In this document: piece after piece, positions 8,089-16,190 of the stretch
Numbering within the stretch: the stretch's first letter is position 1
How the letters are laid out: every line of letters starts with the position of its first letter
From: Mesorhizobium sp. LSJC280B00
GTDB taxonomy: Bacteria > Pseudomonadota > Alphaproteobacteria > Rhizobiales > Rhizobiaceae
Direction: 5' to 3'
NCBI RefSeq assembly: GCF_000502835.1
Contig: NZ_AYVL01000011.1
Coordinates: forward strand, 104,130-149,733
DNA: 45,604 bases
Made by a program: the position numbers and the translations under genes
Notes under the pieces: model-generated
Told to the model about the DNA's origin: nothing
What the model saw: the letters and a program-made list of their open reading frames with translations, nothing else
Database searches by the model: none

Positions 8089-8756
8089 GTCCGTGCCCCC
8101 GCGAGGCCGAGCCAGCGCCCGGAGAGCGCCGCCAGTCCCTTCAGCCCGTAATAGAGCAGGAGGTAGAAGGCGGCGATGGTGATGAAACCTTCCGCCGGCA
8201 TGAAGCGGTCGGAGGCGAGCAGTTGGCCGGCGCGCGTCAGCTCGGCGACCGAGATCAGCGACAGCAGGGCGGAATCCTTGACCAGCACGATCGCCTGGCC
8301 GAGCAGCGGCGGGATCGTCACCTTGAACGCCTGCGGCAGGATGACCAGGCGCATGCGCTGGACATAGGTCATGCCCGAAGCGACGCCGGCCTCGACCTGG
8401 CCGCGCGGGATCGACAGGATGCCGGCACGGATGATCTCGGCGACATAGGCGCCGCTGTTCAGCGACAAAGCGAGGATGCCGACGACGAACTCGGGCAGGA
8501 TGAGGCCGAGCCGCGGCAGGCCGAAATAGAGGAAATAGAGCTGCGCCAGTAAGGGCGTGGCGCGCACCGCGTCGATATAGGCCTTGGCCGGGACGCGGAA
8601 CAGCCGGCCGCGCTGCAAATTCATTGCGGCGAGCACGATGCCGACGGCGAGCGCGCCGGCAAAGGAGAGGACAGACAGCCACACGGTCGTGACGAGGCCC
8701 TGCCCGAACAGGGGCAGATATTCGACGATGGTGCGGAAGCTGAAGTTTTCGAGCAT
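8085..8756 (-). CDS. Polar amino-acid ABC transporter permease (HisM/GlnP type), first subunit
   Basis: A 223-aa inner-membrane permease with RATPLLAQLYFLYFGLP and the EAA-loop text EAGVASGMTYVQRMRLVILP. It pairs with the next permease, with which it shares an ATGA overlap. Upstream, between this gene and the binding protein, lies a large heptamer hairpin that probably sets a lower level of permease expression than of binding protein. Confidence 0.95.
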   Translation of the reverse strand: MLENFSFRTIVEYLPLFGQGLVTTVWLSVLSFAGALAVGIVLAAMNLQRGRLFRVPAKAYIDAVRATPLLAQLYFLYFGLPRLGLILPEFVVGILALSLNSGAYVAEIIRAGILSIPRGQVEAGVASGMTYVQRMRLVILPQAFKVTIPPLLGQAIVLVKDSALLSLISVAELTRAGQLLASDRFMPAEGFITIAAFYLLLYYGLKGLAALSGRWLGLAGART

Positions 8757-8764
8757 TTTGGACG

Positions 8765-8907
8765 GTGAATGGTGAATAGTGAATAGTGAATAGTGAGTAG
8801 TGAGTAGGGCGTACGCGAGTAGCGAGTAGCGAGTAGCGAGTAGCTCTTCTCTACTCCCTACTCCCTACTCCCTACTTACTATTCACTATTCACCATTCAC
8901 CATTCAC
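8765..8907. repeat. 143-bp inverted array of heptamer tandem repeats
   Basis: The left side (8765-8842) is eleven 7-bp units: GTGAATG, three GTGAATA, two GTGAGTA, a GGGCGTA, one extra C, then four GCGAGTA. The right side (8852-8907) is eight units in the opposite sense: three TACTCCC, TACTTAC, two TATTCAC and two CATTCAC. Pairing the outer eight units of each side gives about 56-bp arms with five mismatches and one bulge. In the operon transcript this would form a very stable stem-loop between the binding-protein and permease genes. Confidence 0.9.
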
Positions 8908-8912
8908 TCTAC

Positions 8913-9701
8913 TCAGTGATCCTTCTTCCAGGCGTCGGAATTCACCCAGTAATCGAGGTTCTTCTGCAGGCGGCCGTCGAGGCTGACCTGGTCGAGGAAC
9001 AGGTTCATCCAGACCAGCAGGTCCTGCTCGTCATAGCGCGTGGCGAAGGCCAGTGGCTCCTTCGACAGCATATCCGGCATGATGGTGAAGCTGCCGGCTG
9101 GGTAAGCGGTCGACTGGCCCTTGACCGCCGAGACGTCGTTGACGCCGCAATCGGCCTGGCCGTTGTTGACGGCGTCGAGCAGCAGTGGGCCGCCGCCCTT
9201 GTAGCTCTTGATATCGGCATCGGGGAAGGCGGCCTTGGCTTCCTTCTCGCCGGTGGCGCCGAGCAGCACCGCGATCTTGGTTCCCTTGGCCTTGCAGTCC
9301 TCGGTGGACTTGAAGGCGGTCCCAGCCTTGGTGAAGACGGTGCTGCCCGTGTACATGTAAGGCTTGGTGAAGGCGACCTTCATGCCGCGCGCCAGTGTCG
9401 GCGTCATGTCGGCGACCAGAAGATCGGCCTTGCCCGACAGCAGCGCCGGGATCAGGCCGTCCCAGTCGAAGTCGAGGAAGGTGATCTTGACGCCCATTTC
9501 CTTGGCCATCAATTCGGCGAGTTCGACCGAACTGCCGGTGCGTTCGCCGGCAGCACCCACCAGCGAGAAGGGCGGGCCTTGCGTCTGCACGGCGACGCGC
9601 AACTCACCGCGCTTGGTGATCTCGTCGAGCGTTCCCGCACTGGCGGCAGCGGTAAGGCCGGCGAGCGCAAGGCCGGCGATGAAAAGCTTGGCAATCTTCA
9701 T
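8913..9701 (-). CDS. Periplasmic amino-acid binding protein of the ABC importer
   Basis: A 262-aa protein with a Sec signal peptide (MKIAKLFIAGLALAGLTAAA, cut after ASA). The mature part begins TLDEITKRGELRVAVQTQGP, the usual start of SBP family 3 (polar amino acids), with PFSLVG, ELAELMAKEMGVKITF and the DLLVADMTPTLARG stretch, where Asp and Arg are the expected ligand contacts for alpha-amino and carboxylate groups. ATG 9701 has AAGGAGG nine bases upstream. First transporter gene of the minus-strand unit, 111 bp after the saccharopine-dehydrogenase-like gene, which may share its transcript. The ligand is an amino acid; which one is not readable. Confidence 0.93.
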   Translation of the reverse strand: MKIAKLFIAGLALAGLTAAASAGTLDEITKRGELRVAVQTQGPPFSLVGAAGERTGSSVELAELMAKEMGVKITFLDFDWDGLIPALLSGKADLLVADMTPTLARGMKVAFTKPYMYTGSTVFTKAGTAFKSTEDCKAKGTKIAVLLGATGEKEAKAAFPDADIKSYKGGGPLLLDAVNNGQADCGVNDVSAVKGQSTAYPAGSFTIMPDMLSKEPLAFATRYDEQDLLVWMNLFLDQVSLDGRLQKNLDYWVNSDAWKKDH

Positions 9702-9812
9702 TTGGGCATTCCTCCTTGTTGTCGTTTGTTGTTCCACTTGTTTGCTTCACCCCATCGAGGTGCTTTTTGAGCGGCAGCGCCGTTGCCGGCGGCAACCACC
9801 GTTCGAAAATCT

Positions 9813-10976
9813 TCAATCCCAGCTCACCGTTTCGGCGACATTGATGGCGCGCCTGGCGAGCTCATCGAGGAAGCGGCCATCCGGCACATGCAGCAGCGGG
9901 TTGAGCAGGCCGGGCGTGGCGATCTCACGCCGTGCCAGCATCTGCGCCACGATACTGGCGGGATAGCCGACGCCAAGGCTCATGCCGAACAGGCCGGAGG
10001 CGAGGTCGCGTTCGATGACCAGCTCCGAGGTCACCGTCTTGCGGCGGCCGCCTTCGCTGCCGACAAAGACGTTGCGCATCACGCAAAGGTCCTTTTCGTC
10101 CGCGCCATATTGCAGTTGCGGGCCAAGCAGCCGGCCGAGGAATTCGCGTGGGCTAACGCCGGTGCCGGGCACTTTGTCCTCGGACAGGAAGCCGAGCTGC
10201 TTCAGCGGCGCCCAGAACGCCGACCAGCCGGGCCAGCGCAGCGAATAGCGGCCGGAGCGCTGCAGCTCCTTGGCGGCGGCGAGCATGCCGGCATAATGCG
10301 GCGCGTCGCCATTGGGGAAGGCTTCCAGCCTGCCCAGCCCCGCCACCTCGATCTCGTGGATGAAACGATTGTCGTGCTGGCGGGCGGCCGGCACATCGAC
10401 CCGCTTGCCGTCCTCGACCAGCACGCTGTCGCGATTCTGGCTGGCCAGAACCATGTCGAAATTCCAGCTCACCTTGTAGCGCAGCGGCTCGACCACCGCG
10501 TTAGGCTCGGGAATGCCGCCGCAATAGGAATCGATCGCGGTGATGGTGTCGAACTGGCCTGCGGCGCGTGCGTAGAGCACAAGGTCGATGCCGGGGTCGA
10601 GCCCGCATTCGGTCACGATCGAAACGCCGGCCTTTTCGGCCTCCGGCGCGAGGTCGGCGATGGCCTTGCCGTAATTGGTGGTGACCAGCGGCGTGCGCGT
10701 CGCGATCGCCGCCTGCACCGCCTCGCGCATCAGCGGTTGCGGCAACAGGTCGATGACCGCGTCGACGTCCTTCATCACATCGGCCAATGCTGGGCCGATC
10801 GCGCCCTCCGGCACGACGAAACGCACCCGGGCAAGGTCGGTCAGGCCGCCAAGCCGCGCAGCGCCGTCGGTTGCGGTGTCGAGGCAGACCACTTGCTCGA
10901 CGCCGTCGCTGGCAACGAGATCGGCGATCGCCGCCCGGCCTTGCAGGCCGAGGCCGCCGAGAACCGCGATCTTCAT
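9813..10976 (-). CDS. Saccharopine dehydrogenase-family oxidoreductase (lysine 6-dehydrogenase-like)
   Basis: A 387-aa cytosolic enzyme. The N-terminal Rossmann fold shows MKIAVLGGLGLQGRAAIADL with GxGxxG-type loop; the middle part has TECGLDPGIDLVLYA, a segment conserved in saccharopine dehydrogenase and lysine 6-dehydrogenase families, and SYCGGIPEP follows. Start ATG 10976 overlaps the stop of the Lrp gene (ATGA), so enzyme and regulator are co-expressed. With an amino-acid importer downstream, oxidation of a basic or other amino acid to a semialdehyde is the probable job; saccharopine itself is not demanded by the context. Confidence 0.8.
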   Translation of the reverse strand: MKIAVLGGLGLQGRAAIADLVASDGVEQVVCLDTATDGAARLGGLTDLARVRFVVPEGAIGPALADVMKDVDAVIDLLPQPLMREAVQAAIATRTPLVTTNYGKAIADLAPEAEKAGVSIVTECGLDPGIDLVLYARAAGQFDTITAIDSYCGGIPEPNAVVEPLRYKVSWNFDMVLASQNRDSVLVEDGKRVDVPAARQHDNRFIHEIEVAGLGRLEAFPNGDAPHYAGMLAAAKELQRSGRYSLRWPGWSAFWAPLKQLGFLSEDKVPGTGVSPREFLGRLLGPQLQYGADEKDLCVMRNVFVGSEGGRRKTVTSELVIERDLASGLFGMSLGVGYPASIVAQMLARREIATPGLLNPLLHVPDGRFLDELARRAINVAETVSWD

Positions 10977-11476
10977 GCCATTTCCTTCCGCGTCTCGTCC
11001 GACCAGCAGCCTTCCGGCAGGCTGACCCATTTGTTGCAGGACGCCATGACGACGAAGGTCTCGCTGCGCACGACTTCGCCCGGCTCACCGGCGCCGGGGA
11101 TCAGCTCGCTGGTGACGCGGTAGAGATCGGCGACATCGCCGGCCACGGTTACGTCGACGATGATGTCGAAGCGCCCGGTGACGACGGCGGCCGAGTTCAC
11201 GAAAGGCAGTTCGGAGATGCGCTGCGCCAGTTCCCGGGCGCGGCCGCGTCCCTGCGCATTGATGCCGACGATCGCCGAGATCAGCTCGGGGCGTTCGGTC
11301 AGGTTGAGCAGCCCGACGATCTTGAGCAGGTTGCGGTCGAGCAGGTTGCGCAGCCGCATGCGCACCGTCGGCACCGAGATCGCCATCTTCTCGGCGAGGC
11401 GGTTGACGCCAAGCTGCGCATCTTGCGACAGCAGCTTGACCAGTCGCCGGTCGGTCTGATCCAGATGTTCCCGCAA
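10973..11476 (-). CDS. Lrp/AsnC-family transcriptional regulator
   Basis: A 167-aa regulator. The N-terminal winged helix is HLDQTDRRLVKLLSQDAQLG followed by VNRLAEKMAISVPTVRMRLR; the C-terminal RAM ligand domain includes AVVTGRFDIIVDVTV. The frame is closed by an in-frame stop just upstream, so the only start near the HTH is TTG 11476; no strong ribosome site is visible, leaving the start uncertain. Its last codon overlaps the dehydrogenase start. A perfect AT-rich dyad at 11511-11536 is a likely autoregulatory site. It probably senses the amino acid imported by the transporter downstream. Confidence 0.88.
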   Translation of the reverse strand: MREHLDQTDRRLVKLLSQDAQLGVNRLAEKMAISVPTVRMRLRNLLDRNLLKIVGLLNLTERPELISAIVGINAQGRGRARELAQRISELPFVNSAAVVTGRFDIIVDVTVAGDVADLYRVTSELIPGAGEPGEVVRSETFVVMASCNKWVSLPEGCWSDETRKEMA

Positions 11477-11510
11477 ACGCTCAGGCTTTCATAAAAGGAA
11501 AGAAACTATC

Positions 11511-11536
11511 GTATTTTCTTTCTGATATGAAAATAC
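11511..11536. promoter_or_regulatory. AT-rich dyad upstream of the Lrp gene, probable operator
   Basis: GTATTTTC, ten bases, GAAAATAC: a perfect 8-bp inverted repeat 35 bp upstream of the Lrp start. A second overlapping dyad, GAAAGAA with TTCTTTC, lies on its left. Lrp-type proteins bind such AT-rich dyads next to their own genes. Confidence 0.55.
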
Positions 11537-11629
11537 CTTATGAGAGATTTTTAATAACGGCAAGAGCCATGTCATCCGCCGTGCCGCTGTGCCTATCGGC
11601 AGTTTCGTCGATGTCGCCACATTTTGTTC

Positions 11630-11659
11630 TTGCTTTGTGCCGGCAGCTATGCTACTAAT
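11630..11659 (+). promoter_or_regulatory. Candidate sigma-70 promoter for a short RNA
   Basis: TTGCTT at 11630-11635 and TACTAAT at 11653-11659 with exactly 17 bp between them. Transcription would begin near 11665, only about 45 bp before an intrinsic terminator. Confidence 0.5.
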
Positions 11660-11664
11660 TTGGG

Positions 11665-11712
11665 TATGGTGCTGATTCACACCGACGACCCGCCCGCCGA
11701 GGCGGTTTTTTT
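11665..11712 (+). ncRNA. Candidate very short terminated RNA (about 46-48 nt)
   Basis: The interval between the candidate promoter and the terminator contains no long gene, and nothing on the plus strand lies downstream to be controlled. An ATG occurs almost at the predicted 5' end (11666) and would read MVLIHTDDPPAEAVFLC through the terminator, so a leaderless micro-ORF or attenuator peptide is an alternative. I do not recognise an established RNA family. Confidence 0.4.
11690..11712 (+). terminator. Intrinsic terminator
   Basis: CCGCC, a 6-base loop, GGCGG, followed immediately by seven T. It is the clearest Rho-independent terminator in the window. Confidence 0.75.
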
Positions 11713-11803
11713 GTGTTCAGGACACCTTTGGAGGTTCAGCGCCGCCGGTTTGAGGCTGGCGGGACAGCGCCGTTCGGGACGCGCTGTGTTCGAGGGTGCG
11801 CAA

Positions 11804-11820
11804 GAGGTGCAACGCACCTC
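11804..11820. terminator. Hairpin after the acyltransferase gene
   Basis: GAGGTGC-AAC-GCACCTC, a perfect 7-bp stem with a 3-base loop, 40 bp past the stop of the minus-strand acyltransferase. No T-run follows on the minus strand, so termination would be weak or Rho-assisted. Confidence 0.4.
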
Positions 11821-11860
11821 CATAGCACGCCGACCAAGTTGGTGGGGGCGCAGCAGCAAC

Positions 11861-12907
11861 TCATTGCGCCTTCACCTGATGGGCGGAACGGCTCATCCGC
11901 GATATGGCCAAAAGCGGCTTTTCAATAAAACTGTAGCTGGCCAGGCAGACGGCAATGCAGGCGGTGACAATAACCACGCCTGCAAGCCATGGTGACAGAT
12001 TGGCGCTTGCAACGACAGGAGCGGTCGCAAGCAGCACGATAGGATGCGTCAGATAGAGAGAGTAGGAAGCATCGCCCAATATTGCCAGCACGCGAGGAGC
12101 AAAAAGCCGGAAGTAGCTTTCCAGGCTGATGCAAGCCGCGACAAGGATCAACGCCGGGATTCCCTGAGCAAGGGTTCGCGGCAAGTCGAAGCCAAGTACC
12201 ATCACCAGCACGGACATGATGGCGAACACGATTGCCGAGGCACCCAAGACGACAGGCAAGCGCGCCAGCCTGCCGACCAGGTGGCCGAGAGCCATGCCGG
12301 CAAGGAACTCAAACAGGATTGGCGTGGTGTAGAAAAACAGCACAGTGTCGGCGGCGGGTTTGAAGATGATGCGTGCAGCAACGGCGATTGCAAAGACAAC
12401 GCCGACCGCGGCCATTTGCGTCAACCTGCCAAAACCCATAGTCGCCGCGAACAGAATGTAAAACAGGATTTCCAGATTGAGCGTCCAACCCACGCCAAGC
12501 ACCGGTTGGACATAGCCTGTGACCGTATCGAGATAGGGTATGAAAAGCAGGCTATTGGTGGTCTGCTCAAGAGACACTGCACGACCGGCAAACAACCAAA
12601 GTGCGGCGACCATGAGGAAGGTCATAACCCAATAGAACGGAACGACGCGCGTGAACCGCTGCATCAAAAAAGCACGGTGGTCACGACGTCTGTTCTCCGT
12701 CGAGAGAACCATGACAAAACCGCTGATGACGAAAAACAGGTCGACGCCACTGTTTAGAATGGGAATACGCAGATCGAGCATGCCCAGTGCGGCCGGAAGA
12801 TGATAGACAACAACCATGAGAGCTGCCAGCCCGCGCAAGACCTGTATCGATGTATACTGTTGAACCCGACGCGGCGCAGCGTGATCATTCTCTGGAATGA
12901 TGTTCAT
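11861..12907 (-). CDS. Acyltransferase 3 family membrane protein (ExoZ/OafA-like)
   Basis: A 348-aa polytopic inner-membrane O-acyltransferase. It starts with the family text YTSIQVLRGLAALMVVVYHL, containing the catalytic-type histidine, followed by GVDLFFVISGFVMV and RFTRVVPFYW; about ten membrane segments follow, ending with SYSLYLTHPIVLL and YSFIEKPLL. This wording is close to ExoZ, which acetylates exopolysaccharide from acetyl-CoA. I prefer ATG 12907 (GGGGA ten bases upstream) over ATG 12943. The gene stands alone, away from the polysaccharide operon at 38.9-44.1 kb, and its GC content and that of its AT-rich upstream region are visibly lower than the surroundings, which suggests acquisition. 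Confidence 0.88.
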   Translation of the reverse strand: MNIIPENDHAAPRRVQQYTSIQVLRGLAALMVVVYHLPAALGMLDLRIPILNSGVDLFFVISGFVMVLSTENRRRDHRAFLMQRFTRVVPFYWVMTFLMVAALWLFAGRAVSLEQTTNSLLFIPYLDTVTGYVQPVLGVGWTLNLEILFYILFAATMGFGRLTQMAAVGVVFAIAVAARIIFKPAADTVLFFYTTPILFEFLAGMALGHLVGRLARLPVVLGASAIVFAIMSVLVMVLGFDLPRTLAQGIPALILVAACISLESYFRLFAPRVLAILGDASYSLYLTHPIVLLATAPVVASANLSPWLAGVVIVTACIAVCLASYSFIEKPLLAISRMSRSAHQVKAQ

Positions 12908-13113
12908 TAAAAAATGGTCCCCGAAGCAGGAGAACATTAACATACGGGATCGTTGATGTGCTGATTAATCGCCGGTTTAATTAATACATAAAGTTTTATA
13001 TAAGATTTACTGACATTATCGTGCGGCTGCACTCTAGATCCGCCTGACTTCGGCCGGGGCTTTTCGGGTTTGGTCCGGAGCGTCAACGGGCAGGCCCCTC
13101 GTGCTGCCCTCCT

Positions 13114-13128
13114 TGCCAAAACTTGGCA
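13114..13128. repeat. Short perfect dyad in gene-free AT-rich interval
   Basis: TGCCAA-AAC-TTGGCA, 48 bp downstream of the BKACE gene stop. The interval 12908-13175 is AT-rich up to about 13015 and holds no supported gene. The dyad may be part of a dispersed intergenic repeat or a weak terminator. Confidence 0.4.
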
Positions 13129-13175
13129 TCTCCCCTGTGAAGAGGAGAATGGCCGTCATCAACGCTTTCCTCGCG

Positions 13176-13901
13176 TTACCGGCTGGTCTCGAAGATCGCG
13201 ACGGCTGCCGCTGTCAGCGCGGCGTTACCGGATGCCACCGTTCCATCAGGAAGCTCCTTGCCGTCTTCCAGTCCGACGCGCGTCGACCAGTTGCGCTCCG
13301 CCGCCCGGTGCACGAAAGGCCAGACCGTGGCGTCGGCGCCGTGCAGTAGGATCGCCCGGCGCATCCCGGCGCCGTCGAGCACCGCGGCGATGCCGTCGCA
13401 GACCTCCAGCGCCGCGTCCGGCTCCTGCTCGGAGATTTCGATCAGGATGCGCAGCACCTGGCTGCTGTGGTCGAGGCGGACCAGGCGCTGGGCATCGGCG
13501 ACCGAGGCGAGGCCGGCCTCGATGCCAATACCGCGCCGTCGCAGGCTTTCCATGACGGCGGGCGCTGCATTCTCGCTGAGATTGACCGAGGCATAGTCGG
13601 GCAGCTCGCTCCAGGCGGCGATCGCGGCCAGCGTCCGCTGGTCGTCGTTCTCGATCCAGGCACCCGTCGACACGCCAATCAGCGTCCCCGGGCAGGCGCG
13701 GCGGAGCGCCAGCACCGTCCGGTCCATCGCCGCCGGAGCCAGGCTTTCGCGACCGTCCAGCCCGCGGGCATGAACATGCAGTTCGGCGGCGCCGGCGGCG
13801 ATGCAGGCCGCGCCGTCACGCGCCATGGCCTCCGCCGTCAGCGGCAGTTGCGGATGATAATCGGCGCTGCGCGCGCCATTGATGCAGGTCTGGACGATCA
13901 T
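13176..13901 (-). CDS. BKACE-family (DUF849) beta-keto acid cleavage enzyme
   Basis: A 241-aa cytosolic enzyme. MIVQTCINGARS is the typical first strand, followed by AAELHVHARGLDG, where HxH binds the catalytic zinc, and later LIGVSTGAW, IEAGLASVADAQRLV and LLHGAD. The family condenses a beta-keto acid with acetyl-CoA and splits it (3-keto-5-aminohexanoate cleavage enzyme in lysine fermentation is the founding case). It is shorter than the usual 270-310 aa, so the barrel may be trimmed. ATG 13901 fits the homologous N-terminus although no ribosome site is obvious. It is divergent from the 2OG oxygenase gene, sharing a 160-bp promoter region. Substrate unknown. Confidence 0.85.
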   Translation of the reverse strand: MIVQTCINGARSADYHPQLPLTAEAMARDGAACIAAGAAELHVHARGLDGRESLAPAAMDRTVLALRRACPGTLIGVSTGAWIENDDQRTLAAIAAWSELPDYASVNLSENAAPAVMESLRRRGIGIEAGLASVADAQRLVRLDHSSQVLRILIEISEQEPDAALEVCDGIAAVLDGAGMRRAILLHGADATVWPFVHRAAERNWSTRVGLEDGKELPDGTVASGNAALTAAAVAIFETSR

Positions 13902-14062
13902 GGGGGTGGCGGCCCGTTGAAGTGGAACAAGTTTAGCGCACAACAACGAAATGGGAAATTGGATGGTGTCCCATCCCGCGAGGCTCACCCGGCAAGAAAC
14001 GGGTGGTCCGCGCGCGCCGTTTCACCCATCTCAATGACACGGAAGCCACAGGAGGCGAAGCC

Positions 14063-14798
14063 ATGACCATCCTTTCGATAGGCGCGAAAGCGGCGGTGAA
14101 ATCGGCGGAGGTGCGCGTTGCCGGATATGACTGGCGGACGCTGGCCGATGAGCTGAGCGGCTATGGCTGCGCGGTGATGGAAAAGCTGCTGACGCCGCAG
14201 GAGTGCCGGCATATCGCCGGACTTTATCCGGACGAGAGCCATTTCCGCAGCCATGTCCATATGGCGCGGCATGGTTTTGGCAAGGGCGAGTACCGTTTAT
14301 CCCTTGCCCGACTTGATCGGCGGCTTGCGTACCGCGCTCTATCCGGGCCTGGCTGCGGTCGCCAACGACTGGAACGAGCGCATGGGTATCGCGCAGCGCT
14401 ATCCCAACGAACACGCCGCGTTCCTCAGGCAATGCCACGAGCAGGGCCAGACGCGGCCGACGCCGCTCCTGCTGCAATATGTTCCCGGCGACTTCAACTG
14501 CTTGCATCAGGATCTCTACGGCGATCTGGCGTTCCCGCTGCAGGTGGCGATCCTGTTGTCCGAACCCGGCAAGGATTTCACCGGTGGCGAGTTCGTGCTG
14601 ACCGAGCAGCGTCCGCGCATGCAAAGCCGCGCCGAAGTGGTGCCGCTGCGCCAGGGCGATGCGGTCGCCTTCGCGGTCCACAATCGACCGGTCCAGGGCA
14701 CACGAGGCAATTACCGGGTCAATCTCAGGCACGGCGTCAGCCGGCTCCGTTCCGGCATGCGCCACACCGTCGGCATCATCTTCCACGACGCCAAGTAA
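14063..14798 (+). pseudogene. 2-oxoglutarate/Fe(II) oxygenase, frameshifted
   Basis: Two frames join into one protein of about 244 aa. The first, from ATG 14063 with ACAGGAGG seven bases upstream, reads MTILSIGAKAAVKSAEVRVA and continues to HGFGKGEYR. At the T-run 14296-14298 an extra T shifts the frame; in the other frame the protein resumes as YPLPDLIGGLRTALYPGLAA. The iron-binding HxD is in CLHQDLYGD, the distal His probably in LRHGVSRL, and the 2OG-binding Arg in SGMRHTVG. The enzyme family hydroxylates small molecules or proteins with 2-oxoglutarate, O2 and iron. All later motifs are intact, so the lesion is recent or a sequencing error in a homopolymer. Confidence 0.8.
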
Positions 14799-14828
14799 CC
14801 GGGCCGCCCGGTCAAGCCCTGGCGACGA

Positions 14829-16184
14829 TTACCTCGAAAAATCGCTGCGCACGATGCCGTGGCGCTGGAGCTTGTCGTAGAAAGTCTTGCGCGGAATCCC
14901 CAGCGCCTCGATCGTGCGCCTGACGTCGCCCTCGTTGCGGCCAAGCGTCTCGCGGATGATGTCGGCCTCGTAGCGCTCCAGCCGCTCCGGCAGCTTCACG
15001 GCGGTGTTCGATTCGGTCAGGGCAGGGGGTTGTGCTTCGGCGCCTTCCTCCAACCCAAGCACGAACCGCTCGGCGAAATGCGCCAGTTCGCGCACATTGC
15101 CCGGCCAGTCATGGTCGCTGAGATGGCGATGCACCGAAGCCGGCACTGCCGGCACCTGGCGGTGGAAACGGGCGGCGGCGCGCTCGGCGAAGTAGAAGAA
15201 CAGCAGGGCGACGTCGTCGCGGCGTTCGCGCAGTGGCGGGATCGAGATCGTCACCACGTTGAGCCGGTAGTAGAGGTCCTCGCGGAAGGCGCCGCGCTGG
15301 CGCGGATCGCCGAGATCGACCTTGGCGGCGGCGACGACGCGCAGATCCACCGGCCGCACCTCGTTGGTGCCGAGCGGGGTGACCTCGCGCATCTCCAGCA
15401 CGCGCAGCATCTGCACCTGTGTCGAGACCGGCATGCTTTCGATCTCGTCGAGGAACAGTGTGCCGCCGCTGGCGTGCTCGATGCGGCCGATCCGTTTCTT
15501 CTGCGCGCCGGTGAAGGCGCCGGCCTCATGGCCGAACAACTCGCTCTCGATGACGGTCTCCGGCAGCGTGCCGCAATTCAGCGCGACGAAATTGCCCTTC
15601 GCGCGGCGGCTCCAGCGATGCAGAAGGCTTGCCACCACCTCCTTGCCAGAGCCGGTCTCGCCGGTCACCAGCACATCGACGTCGGTGTCGGCGATCTGGC
15701 GTAGTGTGCGGCGCAGCCTGTCCATCGCCGGCGTCTGGCCGATCAGCGGCAGGCCGTCCTGCGCCTCTCCGGCCGCCTCGCGCAAGGCGCGGTTCTCCAT
15801 CACCAGGCGGCGCTTTTCCGCTGCGCGGCGCACGCTCTGTACCAGCCGGTCGGCGGCGAAGGGCTTTGTGATGAAGTCGTAGGCGCCGTCCTTGATCGCC
15901 TTGACGGCCATGGCGATGTCGCCGTGGCCGGTGACGAGGATGACGGGAATGTCGGCATCCAGCCGCAGGATGCGATTGAAAAGCTGCAAGCCGTCGATCT
16001 GAGGCATGCGGATATCCGACACCACGACGCCGGTAAAACCGGCGTCGAGCCCGGCCAGCGCCTCGGCCGCCACCGCAAAGGCGGAGACCGAGAAGCCGGC
16101 AAGCTCCAGCGTCTGCACGGTGGCCTTGAGGAGATCGCGGTCGTCGTCGATCAGGATCACCGGCGCGGCATTATCGTTCGTCAT
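14829..16184 (-). CDS. dctD: C4-dicarboxylate transport response regulator DctD
   Basis: A 451-aa NtrC-class activator. Residues 1-120 are a receiver domain with the phospho-acceptor Asp57 (VVVSDIRMP), the acidic pocket IDDD near 12-15 and Lys107 in FITKPF. Residues about 145-370 are the AAA+ domain: Walker A GETGSGKE (175-182), the sigma-54 contact loop GAFTGA (222-227), Walker [13 protein letters not shown]. The C-terminal Fis-type HTH is [20 protein letters not shown]. It lies 6 bp after dctB, and dctA with a perfect -24/-12 promoter is divergent beyond dctB, which is the canonical rhizobial order. Phosphorylated DctD drives dctA transcription by RNA polymerase with RpoN. Confidence 0.96.
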   Translation of the reverse strand: MTNDNAAPVILIDDDRDLLKATVQTLELAGFSVSAFAVAAEALAGLDAGFTGVVVSDIRMPQIDGLQLFNRILRLDADIPVILVTGHGDIAMAVKAIKDGAYDFITKPFAADRLVQSVRRAAEKRRLVMENRALREAAGEAQDGLPLIGQTPAMDRLRRTLRQIADTDVDVLVTGETGSGKEVVASLLHRWSRRAKGNFVALNCGTLPETVIESELFGHEAGAFTGAQKKRIGRIEHASGGTLFLDEIESMPVSTQVQMLRVLEMREVTPLGTNEVRPVDLRVVAAAKVDLGDPRQRGAFREDLYYRLNVVTISIPPLRERRDDVALLFFYFAERAAARFHRQVPAVPASVHRHLSDHDWPGNVRELAHFAERFVLGLEEGAEAQPPALTESNTAVKLPERLERYEADIIRETLGRNEGDVRRTIEALGIPRKTFYDKLQRHGIVRSDFSR

Positions 16185-16190
16185 GATGGC

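Noticed and set aside
8085..8682. Reading the two permeases as one fused 422-aa protein
   Set aside because: The longer frame upstream of 8088 is out of frame with the first permease; the two proteins overlap by ATGA and each has its own complete domain.
8765..8907. CRISPR array
   Set aside because: Units are 7 bp without spacers, and the array is inverted at its centre; no cas genes are near.
9783..11123. 446-codon plus-strand frame opposite the saccharopine-dehydrogenase-like gene
   Set aside because: Antisense shadow; the minus-strand gene has clear domains and ATGA coupling to Lrp.
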